Source: Kaiparowitsia implicata GSE-PSE-MK54-09C
GTDB lineage: Bacteria; Cyanobacteriota; Cyanobacteriia; Elainellales; Elainellaceae
Reading direction: 5' to 3'
Assembly: GCA_019359435.1 (NCBI GenBank)
Contig: JAHHHI010000059.1
Span: 120,036 to 184,035 of the forward strand
Length of the DNA stretch: 64,000 nt
The translations under genes were made by a program, and so were the position numbers. Below, piece after piece: positions 1-9,727 of this stretch (positions within the stretch are counted from its first letter, which is position 1; each line of letters begins with the position of its first letter). Below the pieces are notes generated by a model. The model saw only the letters and a program-made list of their open reading frames with translations, searched no databases and was not told the DNA's origin.

Positions 1-65
1 TGCCCCAAGAGAAATTACCGCTGTGGGTGAGTGCATTCGGTTGGCATGTGAACAGGCATTTTGCT

Positions 66-710
66 ATGGCTCCCTTAACCACTCAAATTCAGACCGATAC
101 CTGGGTCAAAGCCACCTGGGACGCCTTTGCCGTTGCGATGGCTGAACCGCACTACGAAGAGGGCAGAGGCTACTTCGATCAAGACCACATGAGGATTGAG
201 ATGGCTCCACTGGGTGCAGGGCATGCCCGACAAAATTCCGTGATTTCTAAGGTGGTGAGCCTATTTGCCATGGTGAAGGCCCTCCGCATTGCCGAATTCA
301 CCAATGGCAGCTTTTACAAAACTGGGGAGCGGGGCTGCCAGCCCGATCTCGCGTTTTACATCGGCGCAGAGTTTCAGCTTCCCCCGCAAGATAATTCCCC
401 CATTGATGTGAATCGGTTTGGACCACCCACCCTGGCGATCGAGGTGGGGGCCAGCTCCTTTAAGGATGATTTGGGGGCGAAGCGGCTGCTCTATGAGCGG
501 TTGGGGGTGACGGAATATTGGGTGGTGAATGTGGCAGAGCAGGATGTGATTGCCTTTGCCGTAGCCGATCAGCGCAGCGGCGAGGTGCAAACCTCTGGGG
601 TGTTGCCGGGGCTAGAGATTGCCCTGGTGGAGGAGGCTCTGGTGCGATCGCAGCAAGAGGATGACAGCGTGTTGATGCGGTGGCTCATGGAATCGCTCAG
701 CCAGCCCTAA
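66..710 (+). CDS. Uma2 family endonuclease (DUF820)
   Basis: This 214-residue protein has the Uma2 (DUF820) restriction-endonuclease-like core. Visible motifs are QPDLAFYIG (the PD of a PD-(D/E)XK site), LAIEVGASSFKDD with the acidic and following polar residues, and YERLGVTEYWVVN, the family signature before the last strand. The frame stays open to a GTG at 27, but the ATG at 66 gives the usual short N-terminus and is preferred. Uma2 genes are greatly expanded in cyanobacteria and their biological role is mostly unproven. A second Uma2 gene lies at 11.9 kb, so two copies bracket the CHAT/caspase genes. Family assignment is sure; substrate is unknown. Confidence 0.9.
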   Translation: MAPLTTQIQTDTWVKATWDAFAVAMAEPHYEEGRGYFDQDHMRIEMAPLGAGHARQNSVISKVVSLFAMVKALRIAEFTNGSFYKTGERGCQPDLAFYIGAEFQLPPQDNSPIDVNRFGPPTLAIEVGASSFKDDLGAKRLLYERLGVTEYWVVNVAEQDVIAFAVADQRSGEVQTSGVLPGLEIALVEEALVRSQQEDDSVLMRWLMESLSQP

Positions 711-820
711 TAGGCATCGCCTTTGAAGACAACAATCGGCTTAGGCCCTCGCAAATCTAGGCGGAATGCGCTGTCTACCTTCTGTAGTTGTCAACAACAG
801 CCCTCTATAAAGATACCTGC

Positions 821-3800
821 ATGGATGAGCAGCAATTTCAGGCACGGGTCGCGTTAATTGAGCAACTGCTGGCCTGCCCCCAAGGGCAAGAGATGAAATT
901 GTTGCAGCAGAATGCAGACCTTGTGGATGCGGAGCTGCTGGCGGTGATGGCGCAGGTAGCAGACTACCTGGAAAGCCAAGGCAACGGCAATGCAGCCCGG
1001 TTGCGGCAGTTTGCGGCGCAGTTGGCGCAGGCAATGGGGCTAGAGACAACTACCCCGTTAGGAACAGAAGCCGCCCGCCAGTTCTTGCTAGAGACGTTGC
1101 AGTTGATTGTGGATAAGCGAGGAGATCCACAGCAAATTTATCCTTTATGGGCACAGCACCAAGCTCGGTTTAATGTAGACCTGCTGGCAGTGTTGCCCAC
1201 CGTCGCCGCTCAACTCTTCCAGGGAGAAACAGAACAACGCACCTTCTTTGCAACGGTGTTTGTGTATTTTGGAAATCTGCTTCAACAGTTTCCATTGGGA
1301 ACACACTGGCTCAATCTGGAGTTGTCCATCGCCGCCTACGAGCAATCGTTGCAGGTGATGACCCGCGACGCTATGCCCCGCCAGTGGGCAACTTCGATGA
1401 TGAATCTGGCAATGGCTTACCAGAACCGCATCCACGGTGACCGAGCGCAAAACATCGAGGATGCGATCGCGGTCTATAAGCAGTCGTTGCAGGTGAGGGC
1501 CCGAGATGCCATGCCCGTCGACTGGGCTCAATCAATGATGAATCTGGCAATTGCTTACCGAAACCGCATCCGAGGCGACCGGGCGCAAAACATTGAGGAT
1601 GCCATCGCTGCGTATGAGCAGTCGTTGCAGGTAATGACGCGCGACGACATGCCCGTCGAGTGGGCAACCTCAATGAATAATCTGGCGGCTGCTTACCTGG
1701 ATCGCATCCGGGGCGACCGAGCGCAAAACATTGAGGAGGCGATCGCCGCATGCCAGCAGTCGTTGCAGGTGAGAACCCGCGAGGCAAGGCCTGTGGACTG
1801 GGCAAAGTCGATGAATAATCTGGCGACTGCTTACCAGGACCGCATCCGGGGCGACCGAGCGCAAAACATTGAGGAGGCGATCGCCGCCTATGAGCAATTG
1901 TTGCAGGTGATGACCCGCGAGGCTATGCCCGTCGAGTGGGCAACATTGATGATGAATCTGGCAACTGCTTACACTTCTCGCATCCGGGGCGACCGAGGGC
2001 AAAACATCGAGGAGGCGATCGTGGCCTATGAGCAATCTTTGCAGGTGACGACCCGCGAGGCTACGCCCGTCGAGTGGGCAACATTGATGATGAATCTGGC
2101 AAATGCTTACGCTTCCCGCATCCGGGGCGATCGAGGGCAAAACATTGAGGAGGCGATCGCGGCCTATGAGCAGTCATTGCAGGTGACGACCCGCGAGGTC
2201 ACGCCCATCGATTGGGCAACATCAATGATGAATCTGGCAACTGCTTACGCTTCCCGCATCCGGGGCGACCGAGGGCAAAACATTGAGGAGGCGATCGCGG
2301 CCTATGAGCAATCTTTGCAGGTGATAACGCGCGAAGCCATGCCCGTTGATTGGGCAGAATTGATGAATAATCTGGCAAACGCTTACCGTAAACGCATCCG
2401 CGGCGATCAGGCGCAAAACATTGAGGATGCGATCGCCGCCTGCCAGCAAGCGCTAGAAATTTTCAAACCCGCAGTATTGCCGGACTATTGCCGTAGAACC
2501 AGTCGGCTTCTAGCCAATCTTTACAGTGAGCAGCAGCTCTGGGATGACGCTGCCCCTGTCTATGAAAAGGCGTTAGAAGCGGCTGAAATCCTCTACCAAA
2601 GTGCAACTCTGCTAGATAGCAAATCAGGAGAATTGCGAGCAACCGCAGACTTGCCCCGCCGGGCGGCCTATGCGCTGGCGCGTACGGGCAAGCTGCAAGA
2701 CGCGGTTCTTACCCTAGAGCAGGGTCGCGCTCGGGGTCTGAGCGAGAGTTTAGAACGCGATCGAGCCGATCTCGATCAACTCAAAGAAGCGGCCCCCAAT
2801 TTGCATCAGCAGTACATAAACCTCGCTTCCCAACTCCGCAACCTAGACGCCCAGCAGCGAGATCGATCCATCTCTGACCAGCGCCATAGCCTCACGCCCA
2901 CAGAGCTGAGCGCTACCGCCGCCCGCTTAAGCCAGCAGCGAGAAAGCCTGCTTCAGCATATCCGCCAGGTTTCAGGCTATGAGCAGTTTCTTGCCCTGCC
3001 CACGTTTGCAGATATCCAAAAGGCAACCCAGCCAGATTGCCCCTTGGTCTACCTGGTTTCTACCCCTTCAGGTAGCCTTGCCCTCATCATTACCCCCCAC
3101 ACCATTCACGAACTCTGGTTGAATGACCTCAACGAAACCCAATTGATCGATCTGTTAGATCAATCCTGGTTCAGCGCCTACAGCCAATCCCAAACAAACC
3201 GCCAAGCTTGGTATGACGCGATCGATACCGTTACCCATCAACTTTGGGAACCGCTGGTGGCTCCCTTAATCGCCCACCTAAAAACCCACAATATTCCGCA
3301 AGCCACCCTCATCCCCACGGGCTACCTCAGCTACCTACCCCTCCATGCCGCCTGGACAGAAGACCCCAGCACCCCCACCGGACGCCGCTACGCCCTGGAT
3401 GATATCCACTTCACCTACGCCCCCAACGCCAAATCCCTCACCGCTGCCCAAGCCATTGCCCAGCGCACTGGGGCAGATTCCATCTTGGCGATCGACAATC
3501 CCCGTGAGGATTTGCACAATGCTGGGCAAGAAGTGGCCGCTGCTGTTGCCACCTTCCCCCAATCCAAGATCCTGAAGCATGGGGATGCCAGCGTTGAGGC
3601 AGTGAAAGTGGCCCTGCCGGACATGGAAATTGCCCACTTCTCTTGCCACGGCACCGCCAACCTCGACTCCCCCCTCACCAGCGGACTGGGCATGAGCGAT
3701 GGGCTGCTCACCCTCAAAGACATCTTTGCCCTCAACCTGGCAGGCAAAGACCAAGGCAACGATGGCCTCCGCCTCGCCATCCTCTCCGCCTGCGAAACGG

Positions 3801-4120
3801 GGCTGTCGGGCATTGAAAACGCCGACGAAGCCGTGAGCCTGCCAACCGGATTGCTCCAGGCGGGCGTTGCAGGGGTCGTCGCCTCTCTCTGGGCCGTGGC
3901 TGACCTCAGCACCATGCTGCTGCTTACCCGCTTCTATCACCTCTGGCGCAAGGAGGGGGTAGAGCCATCTCTGGCGCTGCGCCAAGCCCAGCAGTGGCTC
4001 CGCGACACCACCGACGCCGAAAAAGAAGCCTTTATCCCAGATCTCATGGCGGTGAATTCAGGTAGCCGCACCTATGCCCATCCCTTCCATTGGGCTGCAT
4101 TTAGCTACACCGGAATCTAG
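821..4120 (+). CDS. TPR-repeat CHAT-domain protease-like protein
   Basis: A 1099-residue protein (ATG at 821; the frame is open to a TTG at 788). A short helical N-terminal part is followed by eight near-identical 46-residue TPR-like repeats carrying GDRAQNIEEAIAAYEQSL (about residues 175-545), then degenerate TPRs, a coiled-coil-prone stretch and a C-terminal CHAT domain. The CHAT catalytic pair is visible: His943 in HFSCHG and Cys991 in LSACETG. CHAT domains are caspase-clan cysteine proteases; TPR-CHAT proteins act as regulated proteases in some bacterial conflict systems, including type III-E CRISPR. No CRISPR or Cas gene is present here, so the trigger and substrate are unknown. The gene opens a cluster containing two more caspase-like proteins. 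Confidence 0.93.
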   Translation: MDEQQFQARVALIEQLLACPQGQEMKLLQQNADLVDAELLAVMAQVADYLESQGNGNAARLRQFAAQLAQAMGLETTTPLGTEAARQFLLETLQLIVDKRGDPQQIYPLWAQHQARFNVDLLAVLPTVAAQLFQGETEQRTFFATVFVYFGNLLQQFPLGTHWLNLELSIAAYEQSLQVMTRDAMPRQWATSMMNLAMAYQNRIHGDRAQNIEDAIAVYKQSLQVRARDAMPVDWAQSMMNLAIAYRNRIRGDRAQNIEDAIAAYEQSLQVMTRDDMPVEWATSMNNLAAAYLDRIRGDRAQNIEEAIAACQQSLQVRTREARPVDWAKSMNNLATAYQDRIRGDRAQNIEEAIAAYEQLLQVMTREAMPVEWATLMMNLATAYTSRIRGDRGQNIEEAIVAYEQSLQVTTREATPVEWATLMMNLANAYASRIRGDRGQNIEEAIAAYEQSLQVTTREVTPIDWATSMMNLATAYASRIRGDRGQNIEEAIAAYEQSLQVITREAMPVDWAELMNNLANAYRKRIRGDQAQNIEDAIAACQQALEIFKPAVLPDYCRRTSRLLANLYSEQQLWDDAAPVYEKALEAAEILYQSATLLDSKSGELRATADLPRRAAYALARTGKLQDAVLTLEQGRARGLSESLERDRADLDQLKEAAPNLHQQYINLASQLRNLDAQQRDRSISDQRHSLTPTELSATAARLSQQRESLLQHIRQVSGYEQFLALPTFADIQKATQPDCPLVYLVSTPSGSLALIITPHTIHELWLNDLNETQLIDLLDQSWFSAYSQSQTNRQAWYDAIDTVTHQLWEPLVAPLIAHLKTHNIPQATLIPTGYLSYLPLHAAWTEDPSTPTGRRYALDDIHFTYAPNAKSLTAAQAIAQRTGADSILAIDNPREDLHNAGQEVAAAVATFPQSKILKHGDASVEAVKVALPDMEIAHFSCHGTANLDSPLTSGLGMSDGLLTLKDIFALNLAGKDQGNDGLRLAILSACETGLSGIENADEAVSLPTGLLQAGVAGVVASLWAVADLSTMLLLTRFYHLWRKEGVEPSLALRQAQQWLRDTTDAEKEAFIPDLMAVNSGSRTYAHPFHWAAFSYTGI
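1346..2449 (+). repeat. Tandem 138-bp coding repeats (8 units) in the TPR-CHAT gene
   Basis: Eight direct repeats of 138 bp (46 codons) run head to tail inside the TPR-CHAT gene. The spacing was measured between successive TCGTTGCAGGTG blocks, for example 1346 to 1484. Units share long identical stretches at the DNA level, including the block encoding GDRAQNIEEAIAAYEQS and an embedded GCGATCGC in most copies. Such similarity between units suggests recent duplication or gene conversion, so copy number may vary between strains. Confidence 0.9.
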
Positions 4121-4469
4121 TAGGATGTGCCAAAGGGCTTTGCCAAATACCCTCATTTCTGACGCTATTTGGCCTGTGTTGATGAACCTGCGTCGTGCTG
4201 TTGCTATGAGAGGGCCATTGCGGTGCCCTCCTCTGCTCTACTGCTTGTGCCATGCACACAGATAAGCGTGTTCCAATAAGCGTGCTCCAAGGAAATCGTG
4301 ATCCGGTTGAAAGTCCTCCCTTCGGTCGGAATGACACGCCATGTCATATTCAGCCATGCTGAGCGACGCGAAACATCTCTTACGCTGGACGTTTACGCTG
4401 GATGCTGATTATAGTGGAGCACTCTAAGCAGGCGTTGCATTGCCCACCCTATCGTTAGAGTTGTTGCCT
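4121..4469. other. Intergenic region with short direct repeats and a REP-like hairpin
   Basis: No coding sequence is supported here. It holds two imperfect direct repeats (ATAAGCGTG-TTCCA at about 4262 and 4277; TTACGCTGGA at about 4380 and 4393). From about 4310 to 4381 there is a block of the REP-like type, with TTCGGTCGGAATGACA, the inverted pair ATGACA/TGTCAT, and GCTGAGCGACGCGAA. Similar blocks are dispersed in many bacterial genomes; that comparison is from memory. Confidence 0.5.
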
Positions 4470-4871
4470 ATGCTGTCGATTGATGAACTGTTGACTGCGG
4501 CCTATTCCATTCGTCCCGTCTTATCAGACCTGTTGGATGCAGACACCGCGCGCCAAGTCGATGAGCAGCTTGCAACACTGTTGGGTCAGCTTGACAGCCC
4601 CGAACCTAATCTGAGGTCTGTGGCCCAAGGCGTTCGCACATTGTTGCAAGCGCATCCCCCCACCAAAGCTTGGTTAGAAGAGTTTGCGACTACCCACACC
4701 ACAACTCGCTCCGCAAAAGGCGTAAACTCCTTTGAAGGATTGCCCGGTTCACCAGCGCTGCAGCGCGCCACAGCCTATCGGTGCCCCGTGTGTGGGCATA
4801 CTGAATATCAAGAAGTCAATGAGGCGGTGCCGCTCTGCCCCATCCATCTCGTTTCGCTGGTGCGCGCTTAA
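4470..4871 (+). CDS. Small zinc-ribbon protein, possible CHAT-associated partner
   Basis: A 133-residue protein from the ATG at 4470 (the frame is open to a TTG at 4440). The N-terminal ~70 residues look helical and acidic. A linker follows, and the last ~25 residues form a likely zinc ribbon, CPVCGH then CPIH, giving CxxC and CxxH metal ligands. I do not recognise a named family with certainty. From memory, small proteins with an N-terminal helical part and this kind of C-terminal ribbon occur next to CHAT-type genes in cyanobacteria. It ends 9 bp before the next gene, so the two are very probably co-transcribed. Confidence 0.75.
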   Translation: MLSIDELLTAAYSIRPVLSDLLDADTARQVDEQLATLLGQLDSPEPNLRSVAQGVRTLLQAHPPTKAWLEEFATTHTTTRSAKGVNSFEGLPGSPALQRATAYRCPVCGHTEYQEVNEAVPLCPIHLVSLVRA

Positions 4872-4880
4872 CCCTCCCCT

Positions 4881-5906
4881 ATGACTGCAAAACTGCTCGA
4901 AAACTTTGGGGGCAAGGTCACGGAGCAGTGGGCGGTTCGCCTGCTCACGCCCGCCTTTGTATTTTGGCTGGGGGGCGTGGGGGCCGCAGCGCAGCGATGG
5001 GGCTGGGCGGAGGTGGTGGCGCAGGTCACACGCTTGGCCGAGCAGCCGCAGCTGGTGTTGCTGGTGGCGGGGCTGTGTGTTGTCGCGGCCTCTGCCGCAG
5101 TGGTGCAGCGGTTTGATCTGGCAACGCTGCGGTTTTTAGAAGGGTATGGCCGCCTGTGGTGGCACCCAATTTGGCAGTGCCGCGTGCAGCATTATCGCAA
5201 CTACAAAGCCAGCCTCAGGCAGCAAAGCAACGACCTAAGAAAACTCGAAACCCAGCAGCGCACCCGGCTGACCACCCTCCAAACTCGGATCGACACCGAA
5301 GGTGCTCCGCACTTTTCAGGTCAGGAGCGAGCAGAGTTTTTGCAGCTTAGACAGTCCCTGCTCTCATCGCCAGGCCAGCAGCGCCTCGTGCAACTGGGGC
5401 AACAGATCCGAGAGCTGCCTGTGGCAGACGGCGACCTCATGCCCACGCGGTTAGGCAATCTGCTCCGCGCTGCCGAGCGCCAATCCCTGCAAAAGTATGG
5501 GCTAGATGCGGTCATCTGCTGGTCGCGGCTGTGGATGCTGCTGCCGGATGCCGTGAAACAGGATCTGCAAACCAGTCGAGCAGACCTCAACGCAGCGGCG
5601 CGGCTGTGGCTGTGGAGTCTGCTGTTTTGCGGCTGGGTGGGGGTATCGGTGAATCTGGCAGCACCGCTGCTAGTGAACCTGGTGGCGCTGTGGCCATTGC
5701 TGGGTCTGGTGTCTGCGGGGTTTGCCTATCAGTGGGCGATCGCCGCTGCCCGCACCTATGGCGACTTGATCGAAGCTGCCTTTGACCTCTACCGCCATCT
5801 GCTCTACGACGCGCTACGGTGGACGCTGCCGCCCGAGCCCCACATCGAGAAGCAGGTTGGGCGCGAGCTGACTCGCTATCTGTGGCGCGGCCCTGAAGAC
5901 CCCTGA
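4881..5906 (+). CDS. Multi-pass membrane protein with central coiled coil, unknown function
   Basis: A 341-residue protein with about four membrane segments: two near the N-terminus (roughly residues 20-45 and 57-78) and two near residues 243-290. Between them lies a ~150-residue charged, Gln/Arg-rich region likely to form a cytoplasmic helical or coiled-coil domain. It starts 9 bp after the zinc-ribbon gene, so the pair forms an operon, and a CHAT gene follows 138 bp downstream. No family is recognised. The context suggests a membrane component working with the zinc-ribbon protein and perhaps the CHAT protein; that is inference. Confidence 0.75.
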   Translation: MTAKLLENFGGKVTEQWAVRLLTPAFVFWLGGVGAAAQRWGWAEVVAQVTRLAEQPQLVLLVAGLCVVAASAAVVQRFDLATLRFLEGYGRLWWHPIWQCRVQHYRNYKASLRQQSNDLRKLETQQRTRLTTLQTRIDTEGAPHFSGQERAEFLQLRQSLLSSPGQQRLVQLGQQIRELPVADGDLMPTRLGNLLRAAERQSLQKYGLDAVICWSRLWMLLPDAVKQDLQTSRADLNAAARLWLWSLLFCGWVGVSVNLAAPLLVNLVALWPLLGLVSAGFAYQWAIAAARTYGDLIEAAFDLYRHLLYDALRWTLPPEPHIEKQVGRELTRYLWRGPEDP

Positions 5907-6044
5907 GGTCAGCGCGCGTGAGAATCTATCCCTACCGCTTTAGGGAGTCCTAAATTAGTAAGGATTTTAGGTAAGATGCGCCGTATAGAGAGACAGCCTG
6001 CCCCTAGGGCAATCCCAGCCCTCCACCATAGGGTTCTTAATAGC

Positions 6045-7457
6045 ATGGATTCAATGACCCGGCTTGTGATGAAGCATGCGCGCCGAGCAGTTCTGAGGTT
6101 CTTGTTAGGCCTTGGCATCACGCTGGCGCTGCTCTTGCCTCTAAATGCGCAACCAAATGCGCAACCAAACACACCCGCGCCTGACTCGACGACCCCAATT
6201 TCAGCGCTGCGGCTCGATCCCCAGCAGTTCTCTAATTCCCTAGATGCTGGCAATCTGGCCGAAGCCATCTTGCAGCTTGAGCAGGGCTGGCGGCAGCAGC
6301 TAAATGAGTATTACGGCAGACACTTTAGAACAGAGATCCTATCGCCTGAGCAAATCGCTCAAAGCTTAAGGCAAAACGCGCAAACGACCGGACAACAATC
6401 CGCGTTGATCTATGCCGTATCGACCGATAAGCAGTTAGAAGTCATTCTGCTGCTCCCGGATGGTCAGCTATTGCACCATCGCGTCACGGACGCAACGGCT
6501 GAGGTGCTGGCCGACACCGCGCAAAAGATGCGGCTAGGCTTGGCGAATGTAACCGCCCCTCCACAACAGTATCTGCCCCCGGCTCAACAGCTCTATGCCT
6601 GGATCATCGAACCGTTGCGGCCTGCGCTGGAGGCTCAGGGCGTGGATAATTTGATCTTTTGCTTGGGGGGTGGGTTGCGCAGTGTTCCGATGGCGGCGCT
6701 GCATGACGGTCAAGATTTTTTAATAACGCAGTATAGCGTGGGCATTATTCCGGCGTTTAATCTGCTCGATCGCCGCCCTGCGCAGCTTGCGGAGGCGCAG
6801 GTTTTTGCTATGGGTGCGTCTGAGTTTCAGAGCCAGGTTTCGCTGCCTGCTGTGCCGATTGAGCTAGCCGCCATCACTCAACTTTGGGACGGAGAAGTGG
6901 CGCTGAATCAGGCATTTACCTTAGAGAACCTAAGAACACGGCGATCGCACCAGTCCTATTCCATCGTTCATCTTGCTACCCATGCCAACTTTGCGCCGGG
7001 TAAGGCGCAAGAGTCCTACATTCAGTTTTGGAACCAGCGGCTGGGGTTAGACCAGCTCCGGCAGATGAGTTTGCAAACGCCGAAGGTGGAGCTATTGGTG
7101 CTGAGCGCCTGCCGGACGGCCTTGGGCGATCCCAATGCAGAGCTGGGATTTGCCGGATTAGCGGTGCAGTCTGGGGCAAAGGCGACATTGGCTAGTTGGT
7201 GGTCGATCCCCGATGCGGGAACCTTTGTGTTTATGACTGGGTTTTATCAAACCTTGCTGGATGCCCCTACAAAAAGCGAAGCGCTGCGGCAAACTCAACT
7301 CGCCATGCTAGAAGGCACGCTGACGCTGGACAGTGACGAGATTCAGCCAGCGCTGCGGGGCATTGTGATTCCCGACAGTGTGATGGATGAGGCAACGGCG
7401 AATTTGTCGCATCCCTATTACTGGGCAGGATTTACGATGATTGGCAACCCCTGGTAA
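6045..7457 (+). CDS. CHAT-domain protease-like protein with N-terminal signal or anchor
   Basis: A 470-residue protein from the ATG at 6045 (the frame is open to 5976). An N-terminal basic stretch followed by FLLGLGITLALLLPLNA resembles a signal peptide or anchor, so the protein may be periplasmic or membrane-tethered. The C-terminal half is a CHAT domain with His313 in HLATHANF and Cys356 in LSACRTALGD, and the end of the domain, YYWAGFTMIGNPW, is typical. Unlike the protein at 821-4120 it has no clear TPR array. It is the third gene after the zinc-ribbon and membrane pair. Confidence 0.88.
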   Translation: MDSMTRLVMKHARRAVLRFLLGLGITLALLLPLNAQPNAQPNTPAPDSTTPISALRLDPQQFSNSLDAGNLAEAILQLEQGWRQQLNEYYGRHFRTEILSPEQIAQSLRQNAQTTGQQSALIYAVSTDKQLEVILLLPDGQLLHHRVTDATAEVLADTAQKMRLGLANVTAPPQQYLPPAQQLYAWIIEPLRPALEAQGVDNLIFCLGGGLRSVPMAALHDGQDFLITQYSVGIIPAFNLLDRRPAQLAEAQVFAMGASEFQSQVSLPAVPIELAAITQLWDGEVALNQAFTLENLRTRRSHQSYSIVHLATHANFAPGKAQESYIQFWNQRLGLDQLRQMSLQTPKVELLVLSACRTALGDPNAELGFAGLAVQSGAKATLASWWSIPDAGTFVFMTGFYQTLLDAPTKSEALRQTQLAMLEGTLTLDSDEIQPALRGIVIPDSVMDEATANLSHPYYWAGFTMIGNPW

Positions 7458-7568
7458 CGGTTCGTTCAGCCAGCCTCCAAACCCGGGGTGCCTGCGATGT
7501 GAGCACCACAGGTAGCGTTGTTTCAGCCTCGCACTGGGACGCATGGCGGGTAAGGGAGCCTCACGTGC

Positions 7569-9668
7569 TCATCGCGGCATGCTCTCTAGATTGGGGCGCA
7601 GCTTAGCGCGCACGGCGACTACCGTAATGTTGTCATGGCCGTTTTGCTGATTGGCCAGGTCAATGAGTTGGCTCACGCCGCTATCTAGGTTGGTGGTTGA
7701 ACTGAGCAGCGGCTTCACATGGGTGTCGCAGTGTTTTTCGAGCAGGTCATTATCCGATAGGCCATCGGAGCACAGCAGCAGCAGTGTGTCTTCTGTGATG
7801 TCGAGGAATTGCACGTCGGGGCTGACGAACTTTGCATCTCGGGGGCCGAGAGCCTGGGTGAGTTGGTAGGCATCGGGGCGAGCATAGGCGATCGCCGCTT
7901 CCACACCTCGCTGAACCTCACGCTGGCCGACTTTGTGATCTACCGTGACTTGCTCTAGCCCCTGCTGACGGCCATAGCGATAGAGGCGGCTGTCTCCCAC
8001 ATGGGCGATCGCCGCTCGCATATTCTGAACCAGCACCACTACCACGGTGGTGCCCATGCGCCCGCTGCCCGCGCTGTCATTCTGCTGGTTTTGCTCAAAA
8101 ATGGCGTGGTTGGCCTGCAACACGCCGTCGCGGATGCACTCTGCCGACGGCAACTCATCGATCCAGTGCTGCTGAAAATAGTCGGCTAGGGTTTTGGCGG
8201 CCATAGCGCTGGCCACCTCGCCGCTGGCATGGCCGCCCATGCCGTCGCACAAGATATAAAGGCCCCGCGCTTGGAGCGATCGCCCCGCTAGGGTTTCTAC
8301 CTTGCGAATGTCGGTGCGAATGCTAAAAAAGTCTTCGTTGTGCTCCCGCTGTCGTCCGACATCACTAGAGCCTGCATCCTCTAACTGCACCAGCTTCAGC
8401 GGCAACACCACCGTGGGCATGTCTTCGCCCTCGGCCCCTAGGTCTGCGTCGTCTGCGTCGTTCAGTTCTAGCAGGGTCGGGCTAGCAGAAACGCTAACAT
8501 CGGCGGCAGATCTGTCATTAGCTCTGTCATTAACGGCAGGCAGATCGGCGGGGTCAAAGCCAGACGCTGGCGGGGCGGTTGTCGGCAGCGATGGTGCGGC
8601 GGGCAACGCGATGGTAATGTCGTCATCCTCACTGATGGGGGCTGCTGCCATGTCACTCGTGACGGCAAGGGGCTCGGGTAAGGGCTCAGAGGGCGACAGC
8701 GTTCGGGCGATCGCCTCTAGGGATGAGCGCAACTCAGCCACGCTGGCGATCGCCCCGGCGGTGAGGTCTGCACAGAGCGCCAACAGGGGCTGAAGCTCAG
8801 CCTCGGGCGATCGCGCGTCAATCAACGGCTGCCAGCAGTCCCCCAGATCCGACAGTTGGGGTGGGCGATCGTCTGCATCTAGATAGAGCCGCTGCAAATA
8901 CAGCAGTTGGTCTTCGTCCACCTTGAGGTTTACGGGTTCTAAGAGGCTCTGGGCAAACCCCTGAGGCTGGAGCACCGTCCACAGTTCTGTCACCTGATGC
9001 AGCACGTGCAAGAGCTGAAACGGCGAATTGTTGGGGTCGGCCCACGCCGCCGTGATGGGCAGCAACTCCGAGCGATCTTCCAAAATCACAATGGCCTGGG
9101 CTCCCTGCGTCCAGGCGTCGCGCACCTGGGGCAGCGAGGGATAGAGTTGCTCCTCCAATTCCAAATACCGCAAAGCAATCTCAGGCAAGCCCAGAGTTTC
9201 GATCTCGAGTTCAAATGGATTGTCCCCCGCATCGGGAGATGGATTCTCATCCACATTCAGCAGTTCGGGATGGCGAAACAGCAGGTCCAATGCCGACGAC
9301 TGAAACGGATGGCAATCCATCACCCGCAATTCGTAGCTGTTGTGGGTGATGGTGTCGTCGGCACTGGGCTCTAGGCAGCGATAGCGCTGAGCGGTATCTA
9401 GATAATCGCCATAGGCCAGCGCGGGGATGGGCGACGGTGCCGCAACGGTAGACTCTGCTGCATCTGGCGAAACAGTGGGGGCGATCGCCATCACCACCGC
9501 ACGCCGAACGGTAGCCGTGAAGGCATTGCAGGCTGGGCAATGTTCTGCATCCAGCGCCACCAACGTGCCACAGGCAGGACAAGGCTTTTCGCTCAGCGGC
9601 GTACCACAGCGCTGGCAAAACCGATTGCTGTCGGGATTTTCAAACTGGCACTCGGGACAAACAAGCAT
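7569..9668 (-). CDS. PP2C-type Ser/Thr phosphatase with N-terminal double zinc ribbon
   Basis: A 699-residue protein from the ATG at 9668. The N-terminus carries two zinc ribbons (CPECQFENPDSNRFCQRCG, then CPACG with CPAC). A long middle region of about 380 residues is rich in Asp, Ala and Pro and partly resembles a degraded kinase-like fold. The C-terminal PP2C domain (about residues 430-690) is complete: REHNEDFF, LCDGMGGHASGE, HVGDSRLYRY, LLCSDGLSD and HDNITVV supply the metal-binding Asp residues. It should dephosphorylate Ser/Thr phosphoproteins with Mn/Mg. It is convergent with the CHAT gene; its partner kinase is not in this window. Confidence 0.9.
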   Translation of the reverse strand: MLVCPECQFENPDSNRFCQRCGTPLSEKPCPACGTLVALDAEHCPACNAFTATVRRAVVMAIAPTVSPDAAESTVAAPSPIPALAYGDYLDTAQRYRCLEPSADDTITHNSYELRVMDCHPFQSSALDLLFRHPELLNVDENPSPDAGDNPFELEIETLGLPEIALRYLELEEQLYPSLPQVRDAWTQGAQAIVILEDRSELLPITAAWADPNNSPFQLLHVLHQVTELWTVLQPQGFAQSLLEPVNLKVDEDQLLYLQRLYLDADDRPPQLSDLGDCWQPLIDARSPEAELQPLLALCADLTAGAIASVAELRSSLEAIARTLSPSEPLPEPLAVTSDMAAAPISEDDDITIALPAAPSLPTTAPPASGFDPADLPAVNDRANDRSAADVSVSASPTLLELNDADDADLGAEGEDMPTVVLPLKLVQLEDAGSSDVGRQREHNEDFFSIRTDIRKVETLAGRSLQARGLYILCDGMGGHASGEVASAMAAKTLADYFQQHWIDELPSAECIRDGVLQANHAIFEQNQQNDSAGSGRMGTTVVVVLVQNMRAAIAHVGDSRLYRYGRQQGLEQVTVDHKVGQREVQRGVEAAIAYARPDAYQLTQALGPRDAKFVSPDVQFLDITEDTLLLLCSDGLSDNDLLEKHCDTHVKPLLSSTTNLDSGVSQLIDLANQQNGHDNITVVAVRAKLRPNLESMPR

Positions 9669-9727
9669 TTCTAGGCTGTCCTCTCTTCTGTCATCACCCT
9701 GAACGGTTGCTGCAAGGCGGGAGCGCA

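Noticed and set aside
1371..2449. Several antisense open frames (60-156 codons) opposite the TPR repeats
   Set aside because: They are shadows created by the repetitive GC-rich coding strand; they repeat with the same period and have no independent motif.
821..4120. TPR-CHAT as part of a type III-E CRISPR (Craspase) locus
   Set aside because: No CRISPR array, gRAMP or other cas gene in the window; TPR-CHAT architecture is common outside CRISPR.
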